Counted from the first letter of the stretch, positions 1 through 16,652 are shown. The stretch is 64,000 bases of DNA from Mixophyes australis (GCA_036250195.1 JAVHZZ010000006.1:160945224-161009223), one strand, 5' to 3'. Translations and numbers: made by a program. The notes: generated by a model from the sequence alone, not told the origin.

Positions 1-266
1 ATCTTCACTCCAGTATCTTCCACAGGCAGAGGAATAACTACTGCTGTGGAAGATACTGTATGATTTGCATACACCTGCTCCAGAAGACCTTGCTCTGCTC
101 TTCAGAAGAGCAAAGAGGGGGTCCCTGGAGTAGTGAGTCATAAGCATCTGCTAGTTACATCCCTAGCCACAGGTGACAATAATTAACCATAGGATTTTAA
201 CCATTTTGCTGCCAGGGGTCCATGCCAAATTTGCACCATGCAAGAGGCTACACTATTTTTTTCTTA
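1..266. other. No gene; short inverted repeat at window edge
   Basis: CAGTATCTTCCACAG near 12-26 is repeated in inverse near 44-58, forming a hairpin about 45 bp across. It may be the end of a MITE cut by the window edge. Nothing else is recognised. Confidence 0.3.
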
Positions 267-477
267 GGGGGGAATTCAATTTCCCCCGAAGTACCGCCCC
301 GCTAAAACTATTACGGTTATTACGGTAATAGTGCGCGTAATTACCATTATTACAGTAGTTCTAACGCCGGCTTTCTGCTCGCAGCGGGAGCTGCGATCAA
401 AGAGCTGGGTTAATATTACCGTAATAACGGTAATATCTAAAACGCGGCGGTACTTCGGGGGAAATTGAATTCCCCCC
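267..477. mobile_element. Palindromic MITE, about 211 bp
   Basis: The two ends are inverted copies of one another for about 30 bp: GGGGGGAATTCAATTTCCCC at the left and its complement at the right. The interior carries TTATTACGGTAATA-type motifs and a central GCTCGCAGC stem. There is no coding capacity. A target duplication is not clear (TTA at left, AAA at right). Superfamily is undetermined; PIF/Harbinger-like is possible. Confidence 0.7.
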
Positions 478-941
478 AAAGTACCATTGTGTCAGCTTTG
501 CAAAGAATTACTACTTGTGTTTAGTCTACTCAGGCAAATGTTATATTGTTCCTTATATTAATAGGGTTTTCATTTGGTACCACAATCAAGTAAATATCTC
601 TTCATTTATCACCATTTCTACAGCGAAAATGCACTTTTTTACTGATTCTTCCCTTAGCTACTTTCACTAAATTAATTCAATCCACAAAATATGCCAATTA
701 CTTTAATCAGACTTCTAATGTTTACAGGAAAACCAAAAGTGTGTATTCTATTTCAAGTTTTGTCTATGTTTTGGCCAAAATAAAATACATAGATAAATGT
801 GTTTGGGTGGCTGTGTATTTATATTTAACTTTGCTTTTTACTTTATTAATTGTTGTATTCATTTTTAAACACTTTTTATTCCTAAACTTATAATTGTTTT
901 TTTGTATGGCATGCCTTAACATGTTATGGACTGTATTAACA

Positions 942-1225
942 CACGCGCGGATGTGGAGTGGGGGGGGATAAGAAAGGGCTCGCTACCTGCGGCTGCGCAC
1001 TGTGTGCAGGTCCGTTCAGCAGAGACAGGCAGATAGAGAGTCCTGCCCGGCTGCTCTGATTGTGTTTTAAATACAATCAGAGCGGCCAAGGCAGCAAACT
1101 CTTCCTGCCTGTCTCTGCAGAACAGACCTGCACACAGTGTGCAGCCGCAGGCATGCTTAGCTGTCAAAAAGGGGGCAGGGACTAAACACCCCCCCCTGCA
1201 AGACAGAATTCTAGATCTGCCCTTG
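942..1225 (-). mobile_element. Palindromic hAT-type MITE, copy 1
   Basis: A 284-bp element is bounded by a perfect 8-bp direct repeat TATTAACA (934-941 and 1226-1233), the length expected for hAT transposition. Its core is a long palindrome built on TGCAGGTCCGTTCAGCAGAG and its complement around ATTGTGTTTTAAATACAATC. The element at 41193-41480 has the same core and similar ends, so this is a family. No coding capacity. Confidence 0.8.
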
Positions 1226-1964
1226 TATTAACATGGAATAACATAGACTTGCATGTCATAGACCAGTCTATTGTAGAGCATGTAAATGCCTACTCTGAAG
1301 GTAGGTACAGTATGGCAGAGATTATCATCTCTCTCTTAGAGGAACCACTAGATATGTTACTGATGCTTTCCTGCCAGGGATGCCATTATGACAGATGGAG
1401 ATAGAGAGATCTACGAGAGAAAAAAAAAATAAAAAAAAAATATGCACCATAAAGGTAATATACATTGTTCAGTGTTCACCTGAAATTCCTTGGCAGCTCT
1501 GTTAAAATGTAGAGTAGTACATCCCCACTCCACTACAGACAGCTGAAGCCCCCCCCCCACTTCTTTAAAACAGTGCCTTAATGGGATCGGATACAGTTCA
1601 AAAAGTTAAGACTGCATTGATTTGAGCCGCTGTGACATTTGATGCCACTTAGCACTGTCCTTGACAAGTGTGGAAACCTGTCAATTACTTTGTGTCTTCT
1701 CAATTAGAGAACAACCTCTTTGACATGGTAAGAGGCTACAGAGGGGTGAAATTGAGTGTGACGAACATATTAGCAAAGAATAAACACCTTAGTTATTTGA
1801 TATATATTACACAGATCCATAGTACACACTATTTGATAAATATTAAAGTAAAATAATGGCTTTAAGTGCTCTTTAATTATCTTGGGACATTGACCTATAC
1901 TATTCCAGTAGATAATACTTAATTTTTATTTATGTTCTGTCTGTCTCCCATTAACTAATTTATA

Positions 1965-2150
1965 GTGTAAGTGCCTTGGAGAAGAACTTTTCCTTGATTT
2001 TCCAGTTTACAGTCAAAGCACTTATATTCTATTTATTTACCTGTATTGTATATTAATCCTCCTATATTAATCCTTCTACGATATTCCTGTAAATTGTGTA
2101 AAGCACTGAGTACCTTGTGGCACTATACAAACATATACATACACACTGCA
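1965..2150 (+). mobile_element. Probable LINE/SINE 3' end relic
   Basis: The string GTGTAAAGCACTGAGTACCTTGTGGCACTATACAAA near 2096-2135 (given here only as a landmark) resembles the 3' tail AGCGCTGCG...GGCGCTATATAAATAAA of the L2-like LINEs in this window. No protein remnant is present. Confidence 0.4.
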
Positions 2151-5084
2151 TTAGTGCTACCTCTTTATACCACCAGTGACAAGCACTAACATTATAGCAG
2201 TTGTGTTATAAAGAGAGTGACCTATAATAGATAATACATTTTAATATACATTCAGACAGGGAATATACCTGGTGGTAAGTGAAAGGTGGTGTTGTAAAGG
2301 GAAGTATTGTAAATTGGGAGTAGTCTAGGATAAATGCATCTATTTTTGCACACAATAGGTGACGTGTTAACATTTCTACAAAAACTAGTCTGTTCCTATC
2401 CTCACCCTCTACTGTCTCTCCTCATTCCAAATGCACCACACCATCAAAAGCTGCACAGAAAGGCCAGGCACTAATAGCGTTAATATTGGTGGCTGTTAAT
2501 GCCTATGTCTTACAGTAGGAACGCACACTTTCCCCACCAACAGCTGCTATTGCCATTCCGCTACCTTATTTGTATTGCTTCCCACACCTCTTAGATTTTA
2601 AGTTCATTTGGGAAGGGTCAATTTTACAAACTGAAAAACACACTCAAAAGATAGCACAAAAGTGTCTGGAAAAAGAAGTAAAAATAATATAAAACTAAAA
2701 AGACTGCTATACAAGTGGATCGACAAAATGTAATATATTTATTTGATTCACTATATGGTCTTAACAGCATTGTGTAATATGGTCCAGTATAGTGTTTAAT
2801 AGGTCTATGTTATGCCACTTTAATATCAGCACTGATATCTGTGTTATATTAGTTGGTTCTTGTTTTTATTCATTTATTAAAATTGAATTAAAAGTATTTA
2901 CGTTACAGGTAGAAGTTTATTTGATCCACAGATATGGAGCCTTTTTAGCTTTATATTATTTTTAGATCTTTTCTGGACACTTTAGCACTTTGTTTGGGGG
3001 TTTTCTCAGTTTGTTTTTCTAGTAGGGACTGCAGCCCCTGGTGACAGCTGAATAAAGGTTTTTATGAAGCACCAGAAGGGGGTGTGCGTTTTGCTTTAGA
3101 GACATTTATACCTTCTGTTTTATGACACTGTATGCAATTTATTGATTGATCCTCTCAATGTACAGTGCTGCATAATATGTCAGCACTTTATAAATAAAGG
3201 ATAATATTATAATCTGATAATAATAATAATAATAATAATAATAATATTATGGCTGTATGGTCACATTTATACACCAGATTAAGTGTTGTCATTGCTACAA
3301 CAAGATAACGTTTTGTGGCCAACATATTAAAATGAGCAGTTATGAAAAACAGCAACCTTGACTGTGATCCTGAATTTGTAGCAAGTCACAGAGGTTTCTA
3401 AGCATGCATATACAAAGTCTCACCGTCTAAAACTCACTACGTGTCCCTTTCAAAAGTGTGAAATTATGGAAGTGCATAAAGTGCCTTGTGGAGAAACATT
3501 TGCAGAATTGCATACCGAAATGAGAAATGGGTGCTATCATTTTTGACAACTTTGAATTTCTCTACTAAAATACCACTTAAGCCTCATTCATATTTTAAAT
3601 ATATCAGAGGAGTCAGTTGACAATGGAATTTCATCTGTCACATATGTAAATTTAAACAGTGTTAATCCATTTGTAGAATTGCACCTGTAAATGTGAATTC
3701 CTGCATAAAATGCCACTGCATTATGCAAAGGATATCCCATTGAAAGCATAGGAGGCGTATATGAGCAAATATAAGCGCACGACATAGCAAAATGCTATTT
3801 TGCAGCTTCAGAAATGATCCTTTATATGTACAAGCCTGTGTACTTAGTCTGTAGTTCACTCACTGTGTACACTCTGCTGTCTTCCCCTTGCTCTGATAGT
3901 CCATTATACATTGTATGAGGTGGTGGTTTTCATCAAGCATCTGTTCACCAAAAATAACACAAAATAGACATACAAAAAGTTATGTACTTGTAAGTCACAA
4001 GATGCTGTTTACAATGCTCTAGGCAAATGCCACTGAACCCTTCGTCACAAATATATTTACACTGCATATGTTATCAGTTCTACAACTTACTTAAAATCGG
4101 ACTTCTGCCAAAAATTGGCTGTTCAAAACTAAAAAAGATACTGTTGCTGTCATGGCAGATATGCTGCGAATAACTAACCTTCCTTAGAAATACCTCTAAA
4201 CATGGAAACAAACTGGGGACTGCACTAATTGTTTCTATGCTTACAGATATTGCTAAGGGTAATTCTCCTGCGTTAGACTTTACTAAATGAACATTTCACT
4301 TAAAAATGTCTATACCAGGAGTTTCCACATGGTTTATGGCTTCATAAAAAAGCCCCTTTGAACTAAAACACTAAAAATACTGCCATCAAATTCCATATTT
4401 GTGAGTTTTCAACAGGTGATTTCAGGCACAAGTCCCAAGTCCCTTTTTAAATATAAGAAGATATTGCAACAAGTTATAGTACCCAGCATAATGATTTGAA
4501 TTCTATACAGTAATGTATCAGGAGTCCTAAATTTTGAGTAGCATTAATCTTTAAGCCAAGTCAATATGGACTGACAAACACGCGTTACAGTTGTGTTTAG
4601 TGTGGAAATATTTTGCATTACTAAATAGGTGCAGGTTTAGCCGATGCTCAACCAATGACAGCACATTAAATTAATAAAATACTTTGCATTAAAAAATAAA
4701 ACATTGCAAAATTGTCTACAATCTAATCCATTACGTATTCTGTAAATTATTTGTTAATATGAGAGCGATAAAGTAGCATGAAATATGACATTATTTTGCA
4801 TCAGATGGTTAAAGCTACACATGAGTCTCATCTTCACAACCAGTATAAAGAGGATGAGAAAATTGTAACTTCCTGTCAGACAATGGTAAAATATAGCTTC
4901 TCGATCACAACCCCTCCTCCCTAATCTACAGATAACGATGAAGACACTCATGCATCTTGTTCTTTATGTCATCATGGAGGCAAATGCCACCTGACAGTGG
5001 AGATGATGCAGTCCACCTGCATCTCCTATCGCGCCCTTGCAAATCCCGCTGCTATACACATACTGTATATACAACCACATTAAT

Positions 5085-5088
<4 letters not shown>
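2151..5088. other. AT-rich non-coding DNA, SS18L1 intron 1 or flank
   Basis: I find no conserved exon or complete transposon here. 3157-3245 carries another possible LINE-type tail (CAGTGCTGCATAATATG... followed by an ATA microsatellite at about 3217-3245). Short open frames near 3600-3860 and 4754-4951 lack family resemblance and splice context. Confidence 0.5.

Positions 5089-5121
<33 letters not shown>
5089..5121. repeat. TA dinucleotide microsatellite
   Basis: About 16 uninterrupted TA units lie about 160 bp downstream of the SS18L1 exon 1 donor (in intron 1). Confidence 0.95.
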
Positions 5122-5124
<3 letters not shown>

Positions 5125-5282
5125 TTCAATCAGATGCATTTATAATGTTTAGCTTCATGTAGCTCGCACTCATGAATCGTGTCCCTATTCTGCATAATAT
5201 GCATGACACATGAGGAATTTATCTCCTCTCCTCCCCTTAGAATAATGCTGGTGCCGTCAGACACCCCCTGTAGATCATTTAC

Positions 5283-5351
5283 CTTCTGTATAGTTTGCTG
5301 GGTGACCTCTCCTTTCCCTCTGGGTCTGGCTGAAGCAAAGGCCACAGACAT
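5283..5351 (-). CDS. SS18L1: SS18-like protein 1 (CREST), first coding exon only
   Basis: The minus strand reads 23 codons from an ATG at 5351 (MSVAFASARPRG, then KGEVTQQTIQK), which I recognise as the start of SS18L1/CREST. This is a calcium-responsive co-activator and subunit of neuronal BAF chromatin remodelling complexes in the nucleus. The exon ends in AAG followed by a GTAAAT donor at 5282, so codon phase is 0. The following SNH-domain exons (MLDEN...) are not visible between 1 and 5282, so the rest of the gene probably lies left of the window behind a long intron 1. The exon is head-to-head with PSMA7, as in mammals. SS18 itself has a very similar N terminus, and the neighbourhood is what favours SS18L1. 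Exon identity is strong; paralogue choice rests on synteny. Confidence 0.85.
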
Positions 5352-9390
<4,039 letters not shown>

Positions 9391-9426
9391 CTTATTCTGC
9401 TAGAGAGTAACTTGTGGGAATTCTGT

Positions 9427-9432
9427 AATAAA
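9427..9432 (+). other. PSMA7 polyadenylation signal
   Basis: AATAAA sits 37 nt after the PSMA7 stop codon and is followed by T/TG-rich sequence (near 9434-9470) suited to a cleavage downstream element. The 3' UTR would therefore be very short. Confidence 0.8.
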
Positions 9433-10096
9433 TCTTTTTCTTTGCTAAATATCAGTAAATGTTTGTCTCACCTTTGCGTTGTAATTTGCACATGAAACAG
9501 CTTATTGTGTGTCCCTAAACTTGATTTTAGTGTGAATAGCAAATGTGCTATAACACATTTTAAAGTAGTTTTGTATGCGAGTATCTGGGATAGTACAAAT
9601 TAATGTCATTGTGTAGTATCCTATGGCTGGTTATGCGCAGCATTGATTGCTATGGGGGTGTGTATCCCAGAAAGCAACTGATTCCGTCCCAGCCATCGTG
9701 CAGGTTATCCCTTTCTCTTTAACAGACGCTGACTTAGAGAAGTTCTGAGACCCACTCAATTGATTAGCTTCTTGGTAGAAGACTTTTTTTTTTAAAAGAG
9801 ATAATTGGATGTACGTATATAAATGAAATACTTTATGGCAGTATGCAATTGATCACTCATTTTTATGTTCAGAATGGCTCCTTGCCAACTGGCCCTAGGA
9901 ATGCTCAGTGGACCCAAAGTGAATTAATGTAGTTAAGGCAGCAGTTATCCTGAATGACATGATGTTATTTGAGGGCCTGCTTAGGTTCCTAAAGAAGAGA
10001 GGTACACTTATTGCATTCATCTATTGAAGATTACATTAGAACAAAATTGAGCAACTTGGCTAAATGAGGGAGACAAACTGTGTGGAAAGGCATACA
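9433..10096. other. No gene seen, PSMA7 downstream flank
   Basis: AT-rich sequence between the PSMA7 polyadenylation signal and the first Tc1 relic. No coding or repeat signal was recognised. Confidence 0.5.
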
Positions 10097-11148
10097 TACA
10101 CTTATCTACATTAAAAATACTGACAAGTGAAGTGAATAACATTGCTTATCTTGTTACAACGGTACTAGTCAAGGTGTGGGATAAATTAGGCAGTAAGTGA
10201 ACAGTCAGTTCTTGAAGTTCATGTGGCAGAAGCAGAAAAAATGAGCAAGCACAAGGATCTGAGTGACTTTGATAAGGGCCAATTGTGATTGCTAGATGGC
10301 TGGTTCAGAGTATCTATCTACAAGCCCGCAGGTTTTGTCTGGGGTTCCTGTTGTGCAGGGGTTAGTACCTGCAAAATGTATTCCAAGGAAGGAGAACCAA
10401 CAGGCTCATGTGGTCCAATCCTATGACGAGATACTGCAGTACAAGTTGCTGAAAAAGTTAATGTTGGTTATAATAAAAGGTGGCAAATTACACAGTGTAT
10501 TGCATATAGGGCTTCATAGCCCCAGGCTGACCCTTTACTGCCAAAAACTTGTTCGATAGACATGAGCACCATAACTGGACCAATGGAAGAAGGTGGCCTG
10601 GTCTGATGAATCACATTTTCTTTTATACTATGTGGACAGCCTGATGCATGCGTGTCATTTACTTGGAGAAGAGATGGCACCAGGATGCACTATGGGAAGA
10701 TAGCAAGCCAGCAGTGTAATGTTCTGCTGGGAACCCTTGGGTCCTGGCATTCATGTGGATGTTCCTTTGGCACATATCACCTAAACATTGTTGCAGACCA
10801 AGTACACCCCTCGATGGCAACAGTATTCCCTGATGGTAGTGTCCTTTTTCAGCAGTATAACACACCCTGCCACACTGAAAAATTGTTAGAGGAACATGAC
10901 AAAGAGTTCAAGGTGTTGAATTGGCTTCCAGATATCAATCAGATCAAGCATCTGTAGGATGTGCTGGGGAAAAGTCTGAGCCATGGAGGCCCCCCTCTTG
11001 CGACTTACAGAATCTGCTGCTAATGTCTTGGTGCCAGACACCTTCAATGGTCTTGGAGTCAATGCCTCAAGAGGTCAGAGCTGTTTTAACAGCACAAGGG
11101 GGACCTACACTATATTTGGCAGATAGTTAAATGTTGTTGATCAGTGTA
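10097..11148 (+). mobile_element. Old, internally deleted Tc1/mariner-type transposon
   Basis: Left end TACACTTATCTACATTAAAA and right end TTGATCAGTGTA are degraded terminal inverted repeats with TA at both edges. The interior is a decayed transposase. Recognisable are the start GQIVMARR-like region (10270-10310), VADQVHPSMATVFPDG at 10795-10835, HDKEFKVLNW at 10898-10925 and a C-terminal RAVLTAQGGPTLY at 11069-11112. The DDE residues are lost: the second Asp position reads Tyr (FQQYNTPCHT) and the Glu position reads Lys (INQIKHL). Several frameshifts and deletions are present. It resembles a Tc1 family I know from fish and amphibian genomes, but I cannot name it. Confidence 0.8.
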
Positions 11149-11825
11149 TGGCATATGCATTAATTAAGCAAATAGCACAGGAATATAGGGATAATTATGC
11201 AGACTGGTTTTCTATCATTTTTACTGTAAGATGAGACCTCCACAACTTTGAAAGTGGGGTGATTGTTAGGGTGCATTGGGTAGTAGCATCACTTGTGAAA
11301 CATTAGCAAGTGGCAATGTCTTCATAAGCAAGTGTATCTAAAATGGTCAGTACACCACACGGATGAAAAAGCATTATTAAAAAGGCAGCTGTGAGCAGGG
11401 GACACATACCACAGGTTAGAATACCTGTGAATTATTCAAAGAAAAAGTAAACAGACAAATTTCAGGCAGTTTCAGAAACCTTCCCTTGTAAATTCTGCAT
11501 AGGAGGATATCCCAGTTGTGTTGTAGTGTATGAACCATTCACCAGAGCTACCAGTGCATCTTTGCATGGTCAGTGGTACACAAGCAATATATTACTGAAT
11601 ATCCTTAATTTTTCTACACAAACTGACACATGAACGCTACAGCCCGCTTGTTTCCAACCATGAAGTGTTTGGGTGGTTATTTATTATTGGAAGGCACATT
11701 TTCATGGCATAGGTAGTCATTCCATTAGAAAACCAGGTCAGTGTTACTTAATAGAAATCCTGCATTATGGGGAAAAGACTTTCTTGCCCTAATGTGACCC
11801 CCGGATTATATGAGGTCTCATGCCT
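11149..11825. other. No gene or repeat recognised
   Basis: Intergenic sequence between a Tc1 relic and a SINE fragment; nothing supportable seen. Confidence 0.4.
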
Positions 11826-12100
11826 ATACTACTTTGTCATGGCCTTATTGGTGTGGGAGTTCATATGTTCGCCCCATGTTTGAAGGTGGTTTCCGCCAGG
11901 TGCTCCAGTTTCCTCCCACACTCCCAAAAAGAAAAAGTCATACCAGTATGTAAATTGGCTGCTATCAAATTGACCCTTGTGTCTCTTTCGCTCTGTATAT
12001 ATGTTAAGGAAATTAGTCTAAGTGCCAATGGGGCAGGGACTGATGTAAGTGAGCTCTCTGGCCAGAGCTGCAATAATAGTGATACTATATAAATAGCTGA
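11826..12100 (+). mobile_element. 5'-truncated tRNA-derived-type SINE, copy 1
   Basis: The SINE body is present: GTGCTCCAGTTTCCTCCCAC, then AATTGGCTGCTATCAAATTGACC, then TGGGGCAGGGACTGATG, ending in ACTATATAAATAGCTGAT. The tRNA-like head is missing or too diverged to read. Confidence 0.7.
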
Positions 12101-13196
12101 TAGTTTTAGGGACCATAAAAAATATACAATATCTTAACCCAAGTTGACCATTAACAGGCTATTATGAAGTCACACTTGTATTTTCCACCATTAACAAGGC
12201 ATCAGTTTCATGTGTAAGAAGGCTGGTGCAGCCACTATTTTGAACATTGCTATGTGAACCTACGGGCTGGGCTTGCCAGACACCTGAACTGAAAATAGCT
12301 CAACATTTGTAATTCGTTCACTACCTGTACTGCATGGTTGAGCTACAACATGCAACAGTTCAGTTATTGAAACCACTGCTTAGAAAGGGGTAGTGTAACA
12401 GTTTCTATGTGGAATTTTACATCAGCATATTGATCACAGCTAGAAAAAGGAAAAAAAAGAAAGCCTCCAAGCGATGCAGGCAGTGATTAGAGTGCATCAA
12501 TGCTTAACCGCAACTCTTATTTTACATGGCTTATTATAGAATATACACAATGCCCATATAAAAGGGGCCTCAGGCCAATGCCATCTTTTAAGTTTGTTAA
12601 AAAAAAAAAAAGCCAACATAGCTCACAAGAGTACATAACTGTTAGGTCTTAAAATATGGTCTCTGAAATACAACTCCTTCATTTGACAACTGTACTAGAG
12701 CCTACTCATTCTTGGTAGTATCTAGATTGGCACTGTCACTTTGTGCTTCAACAGGCTGATGTACATTATAACACAGGAAGAGGCAGCACTCCACATTGCA
12801 TGCATACTGGGCCATATGTGGCGGAGGCCTGATTTCACCACTTTGCCAAATGTGGCTTTAGAATGCTGAAGAGTGTGCAAGGGCAGCAGCTATATAACTA
12901 AATAGGTCACAAGCAAGGCTGCAGTGTAGGGAACAAGTTCTGATCTAAGGTAACCTACATATTTCAATTGTGCCTGGATTTCAATTGTCAACTTTGTAGT
13001 TGTGCAGAAGGAATCTAATTTTTCCTCTCAGTACTTCTAAAATGCCACCATGTTGGCGCAAGACATACCTTGTACAGATTACATCTGTACATACCACCAT
13101 TTAATGGAAGTTACATGGAAACTGTATTTTTAAATCATTCCCCCCATAGCAAATACTACACAGACTAAATTTCTAAATAACTGAAGTATTTAAATA
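12101..13196. other. No gene recognised
   Basis: AT-rich intergenic sequence with a short A-tract near 12600. No coding or mobile-element signal could be supported. Confidence 0.4.
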
Positions 13197-14752
13197 CAGT
13201 CAAGTCCATAAATATTGGGACATTGACACAATTCTCCTATTTTGGGCTCTATACACCACCACAATGGATTTGAAATGAAACTAACAAGATGTGCTTTAAC
13301 TGCAGACTTTTAGCTTTAATTTGAGGGTATTTAGATCCAAATCAGGTGAACGGTGTAGGAATTACAACAGTTTCTATATGTGCCTCACACTTAAGGGACC
13401 AAAAGTAATGGGACAAGCCACTCAAAACCTGTTTCATGGACATGTGTGGGCTATTCCCTCCTAATTTCATCATCAATTAAGAAGGTAAAAGGTCTGGAGT
13501 TGATTCTAGGTGTGACATTGGCATTTGGAATCTGTTGCTGTCGACTCCATATGAGATTCAAAGAGCTGCCACTATCAGTGAAGCAAGCCATCATTAGGCT
13601 GAAAAATCAAAACAAACCCATCAGCAAGATAGCAAAAACATTAGGTATGGCCAAATCAACTGTTTGGAACATTCTTAAAAAGAACACACCGGAGAGCTCA
13701 GCAACACCAAAAGACCTGGAAAACAACTGTGGTGGATGACAAGAATTTTTTCCCTGGTGAAGAAAAACCCCTTCACAACAGTTGGCCAAATCAAGAACAC
13801 TCTCCAGGAGGTAGGTGTATATGTGTCAAAGTCAACAATCAAGAGAAGACTTCACAAGAGTGAATATAGAGGGTTCACCACAAGATGTAAACCATCTGTG
13901 AGCCACAAAAACAGGAAGAACAGATTAGAGTTTGGCAAAAATCTAAAAAAAGCCATTACAGTTCTGGAACAACATCCTATGGACAGATAGACAAAGATCA
14001 ATGTGTACCAAAGTGATGGGAAGAGAAGAGTATGGAGTAGGAAAGGAACTGCTCATGATCCAAAACATACCACTTCATCAGTGAAGCATGGTGGTGGTAG
14101 TGTCATGGCGTGGGCATGTATGGCTGCCAATGGAACTGGTTCCCTTGTATTTATTGATGTGACTGCTGATAAAAGCAGCAGGATGAATTCTGAAGTGTTT
14201 CAGGCAATATTATCTGCTCATATTCAGTCAAATGCATTAGAACTCATTGGATGGCGCTTCACAGTGCAGATGGACAATGACCCAAAGCATACTGCAAAAG
14301 CAACCAAAGAGCTTTTTAAGGCTAACAAGTGGAATGTTATGCAATGGCCAAGTCAATCACCTGACCTGAATCCAATTGAGCATGCATTTCACTTGATGAA
14401 GTGAAAACTGAAAGGAAAATGCCCCAAGAACAAGCAGGAACTGAAGACATTTGAGTAGAGGCCTGGCAGAGCATCACCAGGGATGAAACCCAGCGTCTGG
14501 TGATGTCTATGCGTTCGACTTCAGGCTGTAATTAACTGCAAAGGATTTGCAACAAAGTATTAAAAAGGCACATATAGAAACCGTTCTACTTCCTACACTG
14601 TTCACCTGATTTGGATGTAAATTCCCTCAAATTAAAGCTGCAAGTGCAGTTAAAGCACATCTTGTTAGTTTCATTTCAAATCTATTGTTGTGGTGTACAG
14701 AGCCCAAAATATGAGAATTGTGTCGATGTGCCAATATTTATTGACTTGACTG
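13197..14752 (+). mobile_element. Tc1-type transposon with long terminal inverted repeats
   Basis: The element runs from CAGTCAAGTCCATAAATATT to its complement ending GACTTGACTG, with target TA on both sides (13195-13196 and 14753-14754). Total length is 1556 bp. The inverted repeats are long, about 190-200 bp (to about 13390 and from about 14560), each including AGGTGAACGGTGTAGGA-like inner sequence. They resemble the inverted repeat/direct repeat type of Tc1 element. It encloses a broken transposase gene. Ends and coding region are much better preserved than in the copy at 10 kb. Confidence 0.9.
13551..14460 (+). pseudogene. Tc1 transposase, frameshifted
   Basis: The N-terminal paired-type helix-turn-helix is clear (LPLSVKQAIIRLKNQ, then ISKIAKTLGMAKSTVWNIL). 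A frame change at about 13735 leads into the second DNA-binding region (GQIKNTLQEVGVYVSKSTIKR). The catalytic domain follows with SVKHGGGSVMAWACM, the second Asp in QMDNDPKHTAK and the Glu in SPDLNPIEHAF, spaced 34 residues apart as in DD34E enzymes. The first Asp lies in the WTD motif at 13979-13987, where a frameshift or stop interrupts the gene. Further stops follow at 14402 and 14456. The copy cannot encode an active protein without several repairs. Confidence 0.9.
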
Positions 14753-14922
14753 TACATAGCCGGTAATTAAAACAGATAGTTAAGGCATTGACAAAAGACT
14801 GTTTTTCTCTTAAACACCAACTAGCATTTCTTAAAGTTTTAAATGAAAAGTTAGACTTTTCCTAAATTTAATAGAACCTACAGCCACTTCTGTAGAAAAA
14901 AATATGTGGTACTTCCAGTGAG

Positions 14923-15221
14923 GCCCGGCGCTCCCATTAGGCAAGGTTAGGAAATTGCCTAGGGCGCCGGGCTCTGCAGGGCGCCTCGAAATCGGAAATC
15001 CACGGGGAGGAGAGGAGGGAAGGGGCTATTGAATCTTACCTGCATGAAGCTGCTCCTCTCTACTCTGTCTTCTCCCCTCCGCTCACTGACAGACTGATGT
15101 CTGAGGGAGAGGAGGGAAGCGCAGCGGCGATTTTTAAAGGGGGGGCAGCGATTTTCACACGGGGGGGGGGGGCGATTTTCACACTGTGCCTAGGGCGCCA
15201 AGGACCCTAGCACCGGCGCTG
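14923..15221. mobile_element. Possible hAT-like MITE with 11-bp flanking repeat
   Basis: A GC-rich 299-bp segment is flanked by CTTCCAGTGAG on both sides (14912-14922 and 15222-15232). The ends show loose inverted similarity (GCCCGGCGCT at left; CACCGGCGCTG at right) and internal TTGCCTAGGGCGCC / GTGCCTAGGGCGCC motifs. Eleven bases is longer than a normal 8-bp hAT duplication, so classification is tentative. Confidence 0.55.
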
Positions 15222-15232
15222 CTTCCAGTGAG

Positions 15233-16652
15233 AATACAGATGTTGCATGACAAAGCTTCATAAACAATCCCATAATACACCAATCATTTCAAACAGTGAA
15301 GTTTTATTTTTGAGTTATTAGCATGTAGAATTCTGCAAGTTTGCTAGTGGAGAAGGCAGGGGGGGGGATGATTGTAGAACCAAAGATTATAATTATCACC
15401 GTCAATTACTCCTCAGTGTTTTAATAATGGCTTCTCTAGTTAAAGAATGGTCTGTCAAGGTTAATTTTTAACACTGGAGATTGCACAAGACAGATTATTC
15501 TATTGAAGGCCCACACTTTAAAAATGTCATATTAAGATGCAATTCATCATGTTGACAAAATACTGCCTATATAGCTCTTAAGCACATGGGTTTTGTAGCA
15601 TTGTAGGACCTGCAGTGCTTTGTCTTTCCTATAACCCCTGGAAAGCCAAAAGCTGACTGATTAAAATGAGTATGTAGCTGGTAGTCCCTACATATCCTGA
15701 AGTGGAATTTGGTCAGCCAAAATCAATTTAAGGAGGTTATTTTAACCTGTTCTCAATTCTGTGAAATTGCTCATTTACATGAAGAATTTAATCAGGATTC
15801 CATCTAGTTTATAACTTGCCCTTGGACAGTAAAAACAGGCCTATATGTTATAAAAAGGAATGCAATGTGGGAAAGCCTATTATAGGAAGGGTGTTTTGGC
15901 AGGGCTATCAATGTTACCCTTCAGTGAGGATAAATCCTCTGTGCATGGCTGGATCCAAATGCAAGTAGACACCCTCGAGCATTCCAAGGGGGAAGATTCA
16001 AATTCATGGGTATGCATTTTATGCAGAATTTGATTGGACAGTAACAGCAGCCAGGTTAAACAGCTCCTGCATTCACCACCTTACCTGCAGGAACAGCAAA
16101 GACTGGCTCCTTGGCATGATCGAATGCAGAGGACTGTGTTGGGAATTGTGGCCTTCTGAACCCAACACTTAATTGTGTGTGAATTCTGCAAAGCAGACAT
16201 TGCTCAGAAGTGGACAAACCATTTAAACTGCAAGTGACCAGCTGTTAAAATATATACACAGCAGAAATCCCACCTATAATACATACAAGGTTTGTGTATT
16301 TGAACAGCAGTGACTGGTCCACCTGAAAATTGTATAAAAAAACAACTCACTATGGTGGCCTTATTAGGACATTCCTCATCCATACCAGTGAGCAGCAAAG
16401 ATCAATATACTTCAGTTCGTACACATCTCATCAAGATTACCTCAGCTAGACATCTCAATGCCTGAAATACACAACACCTGCAAATCATTTAACAGATTGC
16501 TTTTGTTACTCACAAAATACATACTAAAAACACCATAGCAGTGTAACAGAATGGCAATTCAAATACAAGTCCCCTTTGCTCTCCAGCCAGTTGTTCCCAA
16601 TCTGACTGTTTTGTTATATATGGAGAATAGGAACAGCCAACTTGTGTAATAT
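15233..16652. other. No gene or recognised repeat
   Basis: Intergenic sequence with a short G-tract near 15360. I found no coding remnant or terminal-repeat structure. Confidence 0.4.

Noticed and set aside
3588..3859. Overlapping 65-codon minus-strand frames
   Set aside because: No splice sites, no homology and biased to hydrophobic AT-rich codons; consistent with chance.
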